A stretch of 64,000 bases of DNA, taken from NCBI GenBank assembly GCA_015956445.1, contig WIUZ02000003.1, positions 930,001 through 994,000 on the forward strand, given 5' to 3'. Positions 33,231-46,200 of this stretch are shown here, in pieces. The translations under genes and the position numbers were made by a program. The DNA is from Thelephora terrestris (lineage: Eukaryota > Basidiomycota > Agaricomycetes > Thelephorales > Thelephoraceae). The notes under the pieces are model-generated. The model made no database searches. It worked only from the letters and a program-made list of their open reading frames with translations, and was not told the DNA's origin. Each line of letters begins with the position of its first letter. Within the stretch, counting starts at the first letter, position 1.

Positions 33231-35945
33231 CTAGTTAGATAGCTTGGAAAGGACCCATGCAACATCCGCAGCAAAGAACTCAAAATCAGCGCGTAAGCCG
33301 TCCTCTGGCTTGCACTCTTCAAGTATTCTAATCCACCAATATGCAAGTATGACAACGTTGAGGAGACCATTAATGCGAGGAGAATAGAGAGCTTCCCATC
33401 CTCCCTTAACTTTGCGAGAAGTAGTGCTACGGCTAAACTTTCTCCAGGGGGGCTGGATGGAAGTCCACCATCCAAAGGCCGAGTCCACGAAGTTCGTGAA
33501 AGTCCGGCCACCTGTCGTGTAGTCAGGGATGCCGGCGGGGTGGGCTTTGGATGTCCATAGAGCAATCTCAATGGGTCGATTAGCGGTGGAAAGCGAACCG
33601 CCCATCTGGGATTTGTCGTTCATCTCGAAGCGGAGGTAGCGGAACAAGACTTGCTGGAAATGGGAATCCTCAACTTCTCCGAGGTACTTGAATATATTAA
33701 CTTGCCGCCTGCCTTTCCCATGGCGAATGAGGAAAGAAGGGACGTTCGCCTCATCGATGTCGCCTGACGACACCGGGGAGGAAGGGGAGTGGAGAGTGGT
33801 TTCTGTGGCAGTAGAAACCTTGACATTGGTTCCAGTAGGATCCCCAACGTTGGTCGTGGTATGGTTTATTGCGTTGGTCATAGTGGGAACTTCCGCGTCA
33901 GCCGTATTGGCATCTTTCACAGCAGACGCGATGGAATCGTCGGAGTTGATTGCAACCGGATCCTTGGCATTGATAGCGGTAGTGAACTCGATGCTGGTAG
34001 GAGCAAGATCCTTAATTGCCATGGTAACAAGGTCCCCAGTATCAGTAGGAACAGGGCCCTTGACACCGGCGTTGTGGGAAGCACCAGTTTTGATAACGAT
34101 GGGGTCTCCGGTCTCTGGGAGGGGGGTGACATCCGTGTCCATATCATCCCCGAATGCATCCGCAGAGCAGAGATCAGGAGAGCCAACAGGCGTGGTAACG
34201 GCAAGTGTGGTGATCCTCAAGTCACAATTGGGAGTTCTGGTAACCGGGTTGGCTGTGGACAATCCTCTCATCGTGGGGGCTGGAGAGGTTGGATCCAAGG
34301 CTACTCCCATGTCAGACGTTCGAGCAGAAGACCGGGTGGTGATCCGGGACACTCGCGGGCGTTTTGGGAGTGTTGGTATGTTGGGCAACGAGTCACCCGA
34401 TGACGACCCATCGCCACTATTATTGCCTGCATCATCACCCCTCGAGTCCTCAGAGCAGTGAACGGAGGGTGACACCTTCGGTGTGTACTTCCGCTTCTTG
34501 GAAGCTTCTGCTACTTTTGGCAACGGGGTTGGGCGTGGTCGAGATTTCACTTGACCACGGGTGGTCGTTTGTCGGATGCGAGCAGGAGTGCCGTTGGGGG
34601 GTGATGGGACGACAGCTATGTCGTTCGGGAGTGTGAGAGACGTGGAAACCTGGGGTCCTTTGACAGTGGACGAGGGGCTTTTTTCACCTGTGGCGCCCAA
34701 TAAATGATCTAGGGATGAGAAACGTAAGTCTATACATCTCATATCTCACCCAGCAATGCAACGTACTGGTATCACGTGCATATTTCAAGAACGGACCCGC
34801 TACTCCAGTATTAAACCCCCTCTCATCCCATTGAGTCCAATCACCAGTTGAAGAACGATCCCCGGGCCACCAATGAACCCTTTTCTGGGGCGTTAGCAAA
34901 CAAGTGGGCCAAAGGTAGTGAATCCGCACTCACGCAGTCAAAAATCCATCACTAGGGGAGTTATTGTTTCCGGTGTTTCCAGCGATGAGGGACACGTAGC
35001 AGCCAGCATAAGTGCCAATCGCCTGAAGAAGGGGGTAAACAGCGTCGAAGAGGGAGTCCCGAGCCCTACAGACGAAACATACATCAACAAGGTCAAGAAA
35101 CAGAAATAAGAACAAATACACATACTTGGCAACATCTTCCGCGGCAGAGATATCGTCTAGTATTAACTTCCACTCTTTCTCCCCAACAGCGTGCTCAGCC
35201 TTTGCCTTGGCCTCAAGTCCACTGATGAGGCCAACATTCTCCTCATAAAGCAATGTTTTCGCCACGCTGTGTTGAAAGTTCATCCGGTCGGCCTTGCTCA
35301 AGGCCTTTCCATCGCCATACTTGGTCGCGAAAGCAGTTTTCACCTCAGTGGGGTAATCCCGCATGAATTGCTGGACAGGAGTGCGCTGACGAGGATGGGT
35401 GTTCCGAATCTGGTGGAGTCGCTCGAGAAGCGGAGTCCAGGCAAGGTTGTCGCGGCGATTCCCGCTGTTTGCTGCCGAGGCGCGGTTTACATACCACTGC
35501 TTAACACGCTGAGCACAACTCTATCAGGATCGATCAGCACAGATGACAAACTGTCTGTACCGCCATGAGTCTCTTCTCAACAACCTCCTTCTCAGGAATC
35601 TCGCCGGATCCAACTGACTTGAGGTTCACCATTTCCACAGGGTCCGTTGGTGGCTCCTGGCTGTCGTCGAGCTTCCAGGGGTACTGTCGCCACCAGCTGC
35701 TGAACAAGCTGTGCCAGAAGTTCTGGCGGCTTCCTTTCTGGCTAGCGAGATAGGCTGGAAGGTTGTTCTCGAGCAAATCCCTCCGTGAACCCCGGAAGTA
35801 GCCTTTGGGACCCCTGCGCTGGGCAGAGGCATCATCTGATAAGTGGGTGAGCACGTTGGATTGCCGCAACGTCCGGTGAACTCTCACCTTTCTTTCCTAG
35901 GCCTGCATCAACCTCGTCAAGATTGCAGTTCTTGTCTTGAGACAT
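33231..35945 (-). CDS. Uncharacterised Agaricomycete-family protein
   Basis: Minus strand, from the ATG at 35,945 (MSQDKNCNLDEVDAG) to the stop at 33,231. Exons by eye include 35888-35945 and 35561-35835, several middle ones, and a long last exon near 33,231-34,710. The N-terminal part (YFRGSRRDLLENNLPAYLAS, then FWHSLFSSWWRQYPW) and a middle block (LSKADRMNFQHSVAKTLLYE) fit a large mushroom family I recall, with no known function. The central ~250 residues are low-complexity, Ser/Thr/Asp-rich, with basic patches (KKRKYTPK). The C-terminal block is conserved-looking: GGRTFTNFVDSAFGWW, GGWEALYSPRINGLLNVVIL, WVLSKL. It looks intact although it lies between transposons and inside the 19.8-kb unit. 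No catalytic motif is visible; a nuclear role is only suggested by basic and acidic patches. Confidence 0.72.
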
Positions 35946-36109
35946 GCTGGGACTTGGTGTACAGGAGAAGTCAAAGCGTGCAGCAAAAGAACCCTTCCGA
36001 TTTTATTTATATATTTTGCACATACGACTCCCGCCCTCGGCGGCCACCTGCGCATCGGCCTTGTTTGCCAATTACCAATTAGACTCCCGGCCCTTCTATT
36101 TGGTAACTC

Positions 36110-36880
36110 GTGACAGAGGTACAGTTGGCTTCGTCTGACCGCTCTTGAACCCAGTAGTGGAGGTCGTAGTTCGACGAGCAAGTGGTACTCTAATCTTTTT
36201 TCTGTAGTTTATCACCCCCTCGTTGTTGGAAAACAATCCCAGCAGGGCTTGCAAGCGGGCAATTCACAGCACGGCATTGCAACCTCCGTGTCGACCCTCC
36301 ATAGGATTCAATCGGGGCGCGCTAAGTTAGACTCCTGATTGCTTGGGTACAGCCAGCTTCGGCTACCCATGACAGGTGTGCATTTGGATCCATCCGACCG
36401 CTGTTACGGCCACTCCGGAAACCCAGTGGTGAGTTGTGGTTCGACACGTAGGTGGCCCTCTCATCTCTTTTCTGCATAGTTAGCTGCCACCTTGTTGTTG
36501 TTGGAAACAATCCCAGCAGGACTTGCAAGAGGGAATTTCTCAGCGCAGCGTTGCAATATCCGTGTCGTTCCTCTGTATGATTCATTCAGGGCGCTACATT
36601 AGAATCTGACCATTGCATGCAGACAGCTCCGGCTACCCATGACAGGGGTGCATTTGTCTCTGTCCGACCGCTTTTGAATCTGTGGTGGGCTGTGATACAA
36701 CGGGTAAGTGATCCTCGCATCTCTTTTCTGCATGATTGGCTAAGCCCTTGTCGTTGGAAAGCAGACCAAACAGGACTTGCAAACGGGCAAAATCTCAGTG
36801 CGACGTTACAACCTCCACGTCCACCTTCCATACGATTCGATCAGGACGCGGCGACGTGCTAAGACCTGTCTGATACGTAT
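36110..36880. repeat. Tandem array, three units of about 265 bp
   Basis: Units share, in order, CCGACCGCT, GTGG, a CATCTCTTTTCTGCAT-like word, GTTGTTGGAAA, AGCAGGACTTGCAA, GGGC/GGGAA, TTGCAACCTCCGTGTC and a GATTCATTCAGGG-like word. Equivalent points fall near 36,111, 36,371 and 36,641. Units differ at many positions, so the array is old. It lies between two host-like genes, upstream of the one starting at 37,163. No long frame runs through it. Confidence 0.8.
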
Positions 36881-37162
36881 CCACTTAGGTCTGGCCACCC
36901 CAACGGGCTCAAAACCCTTTGGCTGATCACATGGTCACTTGGAAACGCCGTCATAAAGCCTGCCCCAGTTACCACGGCGGGAGTGGCACCTTCTGCGAAC
37001 GCACATCCCTTTTCTTCCCTTTTTCTGATTGGACAAGCTGAATGGAATAAACTGACATGGACCGTGCACGAACTTGTCACGGTTTGCCCGTTATTTTGTT
37101 GTCGTGTGACTAATAGTATGCGATCCTCATAAATAGAGGGTTCCAAAGAATGTGTCACCAGT

Positions 37163-38457
37163 ATGGCTGGTAAAACTCGTTCCTTTGTTCTGCCCCTCGA
37201 GCAGATGTCGTCTTTCTCCCCACCGATCTCAGCAGTTTGTCCCCACCCCTTAGCTACTGGGAAGTTGAAGAGGCTCGAAGCTATCTCAATAGAGTCCTCC
37301 CCCACCAGTTCTTCACCACGCTTCTCCTTCACCCAGTCCAATGCATCCACTCCTGAGCCGGATCTTTTCGAGGAGTTCAATTACAGCGATGCCATGGATG
37401 GCGATCTCCACAGGATCGATACTACTGCCATTGCAATACTGGGAAATACCCAGCAGAACAATCCGGCTGTTGCGGAAGACGACGGAGCTCACCTCGATCC
37501 TGCGCCTCCCCAAAAGACGTGGGTCGTCTTTCATGGCAGGGGTCCAGGTGTCTATGAGGATTGGTATGGTGCTTTATTTCTTACGGAATGACCTACAGTG
37601 CTCACCCATTTATCCCAGGCAACCTGCAATACTTCAAACCCAATGCTTCCCCGACGCTTTTCAGAGAGCCTTTCCCAATCGCGGGGCCGCTGAAGCCGCT
37701 TGGCTCGCTTTCATGCGAGACGGAACATTCCCCGACTATGGTAGAAGCCCGTGGGTAGTTTACTTTGGGCGTCGGCCTGGAGTATTTACTAGAGTGTGAG
37801 TGCCGTTGATCGGTGGATGGTTAGCGTGCTTTACATCTAACACAATTCTCAAGCACCGAAATCGAAGGCTCCATCAAAAATTACACTGGTGCACTATACC
37901 AGTCTTGCTCCTCAATCACAGAGGGGAAAATTCGGCTCCAGCTTTTTGCTCAACGAGCTGCTCACATGTTCTGCGGGCGGGATCCATTTTCCAGCGTGGC
38001 AGATTTGATGTCTCTGTCAGACGATGGTGATGGCAACAGTGATGACGACGGCAACGGCGAACAGGAGATTGGCATGGCTGCGCGATCCTGCACCCCTGTT
38101 TTAGTAATGCCGACTATATCCTTGGCGCCCGAACCCGCAAATCCGTCAGGCCCAGCGTCAAACGATATTGCGGAGTCTTCGAAGTCCACTTCAGACCCCA
38201 AAGGCGCCGGATCTTCCCATCCCGGTGAAGGTTGGTATGTTGTCTATCACGGCGCTCTCCCGGGTGTATGCTTTGGGGTGTAAGTACATTGCTCTTTACA
38301 GATTCAATACCTCACTAAAACGTACCCCAGGGAAGCACTGAAGAACGCGGCACCGAAGCCAGGCGGCTTCTGGTGTGCGATTGACAAGGAATCGGCCGAT
38401 TTACTGTTTCTTAAGTTGTCTCTCGGCGGGGAGGTTGTCTGGGCAAAGGGCGGGTAG
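37163..38457 (+). CDS. Protein with three RNase H1 N-terminal (viroplasmin-like) domains
   Basis: Four exons: 37163-37563, 37619-37795, 37854-38279 and 38331-38457; all three GT-AG introns keep frame. Three copies of the hybrid-binding RNase H1 N-domain signature follow one another: WVVFHGRGPGVYEDW (about 37,520-37,563), WVVYFGRRPGVF (about 37,755-37,790) and WYVVYHGALPGVCFGV (about 38,235-38,279). Each is split by an intron right after the PGV(Y/F/C) motif, which implies domain duplication with its intron. The domain is about 40 residues and binds RNA/DNA hybrids or dsRNA in RNase H1. No RNase H catalytic domain follows, so a nucleic-acid-binding protein is inferred. An acidic Ser-rich linker (SDDGDGNSDDDGNG) precedes the third copy, which is the most divergent. 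The start is the first ATG of exon 1. Confidence 0.8.
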
Positions 38458-40219
38458 TAGGGAAGTCAACCTGTTCACCTAGTTTGCCGTATCTCCATGT
38501 GGTGTAAAATCAATGTCTTGTCACAATCATTACTACGTGTCTGCCCTGTCGCGTGACAGGATTCCCCATTATTTCATCTGTCGTCAATCCGATTGGCAAA
38601 TACAGTGAATTTAAGTCCTTGTTGGCGCTTTAGTTCGGCGTCCGTGCTAATTCAAAAGGCCTGACATATGGAAGGTCATATGCCCCACGCTATGGCATTG
38701 TCTGTACACTACTTCGATTGGTCCGTTGTTATGATACTTTTGTTTTAATTGTTGCACTCACGTTGAATGACCAGGTGGCTGTCCATAAGGCTACGCCGCG
38801 AATACATGGATAGACGTGTATGTCGGAAGCCCTTGAAAGTGTCGAGAAATATTCTTGGATACGCCTAGTCTTAGGAATTATCACCCGTTCTCTATGTGAT
38901 TTGTGATTATTAGACTTTTCATCTAATCTAGACATTCATTATCGTAGGCAATCTCCGCACGCTCACTATCTGATCCAGCACCAGTCAAGCCACGCCTGGC
39001 TACCAACGAGACAAATAGGTGATTGTGGTCAGAGGATTTTTTGTTGAGATGATCATCCCACTACTGCGAATGAGGATGGTTTCATGTGCGCTGGGTGCGG
39101 AGGTGACCGAAGTCATAAATTACGCTCCAGCGAGTTACCAATTGACACAAGGTTGTGGGCACGCCCAGAGCATTCTAGGAAAAATGTCGAAGAGAGAAAC
39201 GATGACATAGGAATTCAACAGGATCAGTCGCGTCCATTCGAGAGATCTCCAAGTGAACGATCTTACCCAATTCATGACCCTAGCGTGTGTTGGTCACGGT
39301 AATCAGTGAGTTCAGCTTGCAGGTAGCCAGCGTGAGCATCAGCCGTTGTTGTTGCTGCTCGTAGCCCTTAGTGAAGGGCTAGCCTTGGGCTTGAGCCTCG
39401 TAGATATGTATCCTTGTAAATCCCGCTGAGCCTGAAGTCAAATGTCACAATTGGCAATCAACGGCCTGCAAATCGTAGGATCAGAGCACCTTCTTGGCTC
39501 CCAGTCCCCTATCTTCTGTGCCTTGCAAGGGTTGAGTACCCTCACCGGCGTAAACGATACTGGAGGCAGAGGTATTATGCCCGCCATCGAGATTTGTTCC
39601 TCCCACCGCATTTCGTGCATTGTCTGACAACTTTCTAGCTCGATGAGATGAATACCAGGAACGAATCATACATCTGTTTTCGAAGGAAAGAAACAAAGAC
39701 ATTCTGCAAGACTCAGGCTTCCCACGTCACTTTCTCACACGGACACGCCTATTTGCCTCCAAAGCAAGCTTGCAACTGTCCTTGAGATCACAAATAAAGG
39801 ATCACAGTACGGGTTGCATTGCCCAGAGGTTCAACGAGGGTGAAGCAGTTGAAGACCATTGCGAGATGGGCGTAAACTACAAGGTGATGAAAATCGACTT
39901 GTGCAAAGGACAGAGAGATCCTAAACTCCAAAACACAGGGTGATGTAAAGGGGATGGGTGTCTTTGTGCGCAACTCGTCAGATTGGTCGGGAATATGTGT
40001 TGCGGCAAAGGCCTTTGGGACCACCCACCTAGAAAACATGTTCTAATGAAAGGATCTGTTGGATGCGCTTGGACAGATAAGTTGAACGGAAGGGAGGTTA
40101 GGATCCAGTTGTTATCGACACCGCCAATCAGAAGGTGCCACAGTCATCGATGATCAACGATCAGCCTCGGCGTCTTTAGCCAGCCCATCCCTTTCGCCAA
40201 CTCGGTCAAGTCCCTGAGG
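38458..40219. other. Intergenic, no gene recognised
   Basis: About 1.75 kb between the RNase H1-N-like gene and the KDZ gene. Short frames only, with no repeats or terminal inverted repeats that I could identify. It probably holds the upstream end of the KDZ element, but I could not define that end. Confidence 0.45.
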
Positions 40220-43200
40220 ATGGTGAGACGTAAGACAAAAACTCTAACAAAAATCGACCTCACTGCCCTCGAACCCAAGCCCGTTGTTCTTTCTCAACAT
40301 GCAGCTTCAAACGGAGCACGTGTAACCACGACCATCGACCCCGTTTGTCCACCTCCACTTCCCCCAGTTGACCCGCTCGCCTTCGACTTAGACCCAGCAC
40401 TCTTCGAGGAGGAACATCCTGAGGATGATGATTGCGAGGAAAAGGACTCCAGAGGGTACTATGTAGGCCGAGCGCACCCTCATGCATGTGTACCATTTCG
40501 ACTGACTCTTGTCAGGATAATCCGCTCCTTGTATGTGTCAGGAACATGGTATTTTTAAAAAATTTTATAACACGCTCTTTCTTCGAATTCTTCTTATCAC
40601 TTCTTATGTTTTGAACGCTTCACACTCCTTATCCTTCACACCATTTATTCAAAACACACAAAACGCGCATACATTCACGGCAATACGGAACAACATGGCT
40701 ATACTAATGCTTATACAACGTCCTCAAAAGTCGACTCTATCTACGGCAGGCCTGAAGGTCATCAACTGGTCATCTCGGAGATCGTAGTGTTGGCCTCTCC
40801 TCGCAAGGACCTCCCCGAACATGGCGTCACCGTCTTCGGCACTCAGCTGAACGACGAGCTCAAGTCGATAGGAAGAGATACCTTCGAGCGGACCGATCAG
40901 CCTCCCAGATGTCACCGAACTGCTGAACACCTGGTCCCACATCTCCATCACTGGGTGACTGCTCGACAGTACTGTCGACGTAGTCGACAAGCGACCCTCC
41001 GTCTCCCTCGTCGGACCCCTGGGTGGGATCCTGGATTGCGAGTCGACGCTGGTGGCGAAGCTGGATCTCCGACTCGACCTGTCGGTAGGGACGGTTGACC
41101 CGATAGCGGAACTCTCGTCCCCCACCTCGACCAGGCTGGTCACCATCCGACTCAACTGGACGAGGATAGGGATTAGCCGATGGAGCCATGCGATGAGCAG
41201 GACGGCGTCGAGAGCGTTTGCATCGTTGCCCCTTAGTCACCGGACGTACCTCGGCGACCCTCGGAGCATCTTCGGCTCGGTCAACCTCCATGACCTCATC
41301 CTCGATCTTCACCAACTGATGGATCGGCTGCAAGGCGCAGCACCCACAGTTCTCTTTGTCGGAAGCGGCCAAGGTGGAAGCCGGACCTGGAGTCGGAACG
41401 GGAACCGCGTTCTCGATCGGAGGCGTCGCATAGGACGACGGGTTAGGCGATGGGAGTACCACCTCGTCGGCGTACTCCAACTCGAACGGAACATCGGCTG
41501 TCCCCTGACCAACCAGTTTGGGACCCTCCTTACAGTTGCAGGTCTTGTCCTGCAAGGACTCGACCTGTGCTGTCAACACAGCCACTACGTTCTCGAGTTC
41601 TTCGGTCTAGGAAATGTCAGCTTCCATCATTCTAAGCAATGATGAAAGCGGCATTACCTTTTCATCCCTCCTGGCCAACGCCCCCTTAATGTTGTTATCC
41701 CTAACCTTCAACCCGGCGATCAACTCTTGATGGTTGGCGACCATTGCCTCCAACGCCTCGTTCGTCCCCTGCTGGAAGGATGCCAGAGTCTCCTTCATTT
41801 GAAGACCTTCTGCCGACAGACGAAGGACGTCTGCCTTTGCCTCCTTCACCTCGCGCTCCAATCGTTCAACCTAGGCAGTTTGATTAGTCGAGAGTCATAC
41901 TCGAATATTCAAACGGAGAACCTACCTTGCTCTCCCCCTCCCGAACGAGCGACCACAACAACGATGTGGCGGCAGTGGCATGGCGGACCGCCCGAGGAAC
42001 AGTCGCTCCGTGCTCCAACAGGTCCTGATCGTAGATTCCCCTCTGCAGGGTGTACCAGAGCTCCTTCTTGATCGGATGCTCCAGCTCCCCGAACCTACCC
42101 CTCATCCGGAAGGCCACTTTCTCGGCAATGATCGTTCGGACCCAAAGCTCATCATCCCAGGTCAACCCCATCAAGTGAGGCATCGTCTCTCTGAGACGTT
42201 CGGCGTCCACCTCCGTGACGACCTCCAAGATCTAGAAGACGTTAGTTTGACATCAACACCAAAAGAACGTTCCTCTACCTAGAGGAAGGCGTTAGTGCGA
42301 ACACACGAAGCTCTAGGTCTCCCCCATACCTGGTCATCCGTGGTATAGGGAGTCCCAGCCGCACAGGCGTAGGACTTGCGAGCGGCGGCACAACGGTCGA
42401 TACGAGAGATGGTGGAGATACCATTGGCGACTTGGTAGGTATGGTTGTTGGGGAAGGACATGTTTGGTAAGATGATGGGGAAGTTGCTGGTGTTGCTGAT
42501 CAAGGATGGCTCCAAGAAGACGTCCTTCTTATAGCTTAGATCAGTGATCCTTCACGTGACCTACCTCGACAAACCTCATTGGTCCGGGTCACATCAACTT
42601 CCGCCCCTGTACCATCATCGTCGGCTTACTACATCAAGCTGACACCTCGGCCCGCGGGACGGCCTTGGAAGAACTTCGTTCCGGAACGCCTAGAACGCGC
42701 GCGCACTAAAAATAGGTCTCAAGACCCTGATGACCCCTTTATGACATCACGAACCCCTTTTACGACCCCTCATGACTTTACGATTACGATCAACCCTGGA
42801 CCCTGATCACACACGTGGACAGTCACATCACAGTCTCCTAACCGGAGGAAGGACTCGCCGCTATTCGGAAGCATCGCCCTAGGATTTTTCCGGTTAGCCC
42901 AGCGCATGTGGAGTAGCCGTTAGCGTGAAACGCCGGCGAATCTGTAATCCCTCATGTCCCATGAGTCTAGGCCCGACCTCCTCATGTTCGGACGTACGTT
43001 GAGGTTGCCACCTGTCCGTGATGCTGTTACCGCCTACAGACAACAAGGGATGTTGAATGTCTCTACTCCCGAATCCAGCTGGCAGAGGCCATGTAAAGGG
43101 AGATTGACACCTGGCCCTTGGGTGAGATCCCCAGGTACGAACTTTCACGACCCCATGCTCCTATTTCCATTTGGACTAGTGTTATCTTTACCCCTATGTT

Positions 43201-46200
43201 TCATGCGGACATTCCTTATCTTTTATGCAATCCTTCACACGCTAGTAAGGCCCTTTGTCTTTTATTCTCCCACGCGTCACCTTTGTTCGCTTCCCTTACT
43301 TAGCGTTCTCACACTCCTTATCTCCCTTTGTTCTGGACTTGATAAGGGTATATTAGGGTATTGACGTCATGGCCACTCCTTTAGTATAAGTAGCAACTGT
43401 GGCTGTATCGTAGTACCTTAGTTTTGTTACCTCAGGAAATCCTCTGCCCTTCTCAGCCCAGTTGCAGTTAAGGACAAGTCAGAGTTTCTTGTTTGATCCA
43501 AGACATCCCCATCTGCTCTCCCTCCCGCTCTGCGCGTCAACTGCGCCTCGTAACTATAGACTCCCAGCAGTCATATTAGAACACCTCGAGCGTCCAGTCG
43601 ATCAACTGGTGGAGTCATCAATCCTGCTGTAGGGATCAACCCTTGCTTGTTAAACCGAACAAAGTACGGTTTAGGTTGGGTTTCTCTTTAGGATTTCGAC
43701 CTGACTTGTAGTGACCTCGGACAACCTACCGGAAGAATAGAGACGTGATCGTTCTCTCACAAGCTAGTTGGACTAGTGAGTACTCTGCGGAGTCGGCTCA
43801 GTGCACTGGTAGTAGTTGGGGTAGAGTGGCCCTGACAGAGTTAAAAATACCATGTTCCTGACAGTATGGAGGGATGACCGTGACCTGTTTCTTCAAGAGT
43901 TTATCCGGCTCGAAGGTCGGGGAGTCTTCACTGAGGACTGTTGCGAGCTCTGCCACAATAAAGGCGAGTTCCGTTGTATCGATTGTGTCGCGGTTCAGTT
44001 CCTCTGCGGAGGCTGTATCAGTCGAGTGCACTCGTTCAACCCTTTCCATACACTAGAGGTGCGTATCATTTGAGTCGTTTCACACCGTTCTGACCTTGGT
44101 CAAAGTAGAAGTGGACTGGCTCATATTTTCACCGGTCCTCGCTCCGGGAAGCTGGTCACGTCCTCCAACTTGGTCATCACCCCTCCGATCAGTGCACAAG
44201 TCCCCAGTGGAGCACCAAAACCTTCACCATCGTCCACATCAATGGAGTCCACCTCATAGACCTCGCATTCTGTGGATGTAACCATGCCGGTGACCATGGA
44301 ACTCGAGTTCAACAGCTCCTTCGTCGACGCCTCTTCCCCGCGACATCAACCGATCCACAAACCGCATGCACATTTCTATTACTCAAGTCTGCTCAGTTGC
44401 TGAGCCTTCAATCAAAGCTTTCACTGTACGACTACTACCTCGCCATAGAACAGCTAACGGACGCAACTGGCACAAGTAATGTGAATGTGTGTCACGCTTC
44501 TAACAATTTCAGGTTAACACGTCTAATATTTTCAAAGGTCCGGTATAAAGCATTCCTGCGATGCCTTCGTATGTGGCGCCACATCAGGATGGCGAAACGT
44601 GGTGGTCGGGCGTACGACCCAACAGGGATCCCAGGCACCTCACCAGGGGAACTCGCTGTCCTTTGCCCAGCTTGTCCCATCCCTTCTGTTAATCTACCTT
44701 CCAACTGGCGCTCAGTTGGAAAGGATCTCGAGTATGCTACACATCGAATCCTATCTTGTTGTTGCTAACACTGTCTATCACAGGTATTTATACTATCAGG
44801 CCTTTGGCATCGACACTTGTTTCCGGTTCAAAAGGAGGCAGGTTTCCAGCTATGAAAGGGATCCTGAACTGGGTCCTGGATTCGCGTACCTCGTTGCGTG
44901 GGACTCGTACAGCGAATACCTCCGGCGCTTCACTAACCAGCAAGAGGTTTGTTGTATCAGTCTCCAGGACCACAACCTTAACTAACATACTTGGTGAAAG
45001 ATGAGCACATGCAGCGGCCTCTCAGCCCTCGACCATGCCAATAGCAAATTCACGAGAGGATACGCAACGACTGGAATTGTGTGTACCACTTGCCGTCATG
45101 AATTCATCCTCCCAGAAGGGGCGGGACCCCTCCAAAAGGGCGAGCGGTTGGTATTCAGCCTTACCTCAGTTTTTTCTACCACTGATTCCTACTCACAGGT
45201 ATGCTAATACAGACTATGTGGTTGCTAGAAGCACATCTCACAACCCTGAAACAAAGAAGATCGCGTCCTACGATATAATGTGTCAATGGAGCATCAACCT
45301 TCGAGACCGCCTTAAGGGCATTCCCCTCGAAAACGCGGAGTCCCTCGATGATCAAATCATTGCCCGTGTTGTCCCCAAGTTTCATTTGGCCGCTCACAAG
45401 GAAGATTGTCGGATCAGTTTCTCCCTCAACTATGAGCCCGGTGTTGGGCGCAGCGATATGGAGGGGCCTGAAAGGACGTGGTTTGGCCTTCAAGGAGGAG
45501 GTTCAACAAAAGATCAGGGACCGGGCTATTGGAGCGATGCAATGGATGATAAATTTGGCCACTGGAACTGGCTAAAACTCGTCCGCCTTGGTGGGTTAAC
45601 TTTGTTTCTCCTTCTGCGCAATAACATAATTCCCCCTTTCAGGTACTCTCCTTGCAAAGAAGTACAGGAATGCCCTCACGCAATCCGTCACTCATACAGA
45701 TGAATTTACTGCCCTCTGCGTTGACATCCCTCTGGAGACTGTTGACTCGTGGACCAACAGGATTCTTGACTGGGAGAATGATCGGAGTCAGCCTAACCCA
45801 TACTTCAACCCATCTTCTGGTACGTCCAATGATGTATATCCTGTAGTCGCTTTTAACCCTGATTGACAGGTCCCTCGGAGCTGGAAATCCGTCGGCGTCT
45901 GACTTTAGAGGAGGAGAAGGACGAGGCTGCTTCTACTGTGGTCAACTCCATCAACGAAGTCACTGAAACTAAGTACCTCCTATATGGGTTGGAACTTGAG
46001 GATCGACAGTGTGTACTTCCCCAGCTCACATTGTGTTTGTGAAACTGATTGCACGCTAGATGCAAATTGAATGTTTTACTCGCATCAGCAACCTCGGACC
46101 TGCTTCCCACCTCAATTGTCGAACTTCGAACTACCTTCCGTCGCCGTCTACTCAGGTTTCGTCAACTACAGGTGCAATATCAGCCAGAAACTATCTCATT

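Noticed and set aside
33688-34461. Long plus-strand open frame (257 codons)
   Set aside because: It is the reverse shadow of the low-complexity exon of the minus-strand gene at 33,231-35,945.
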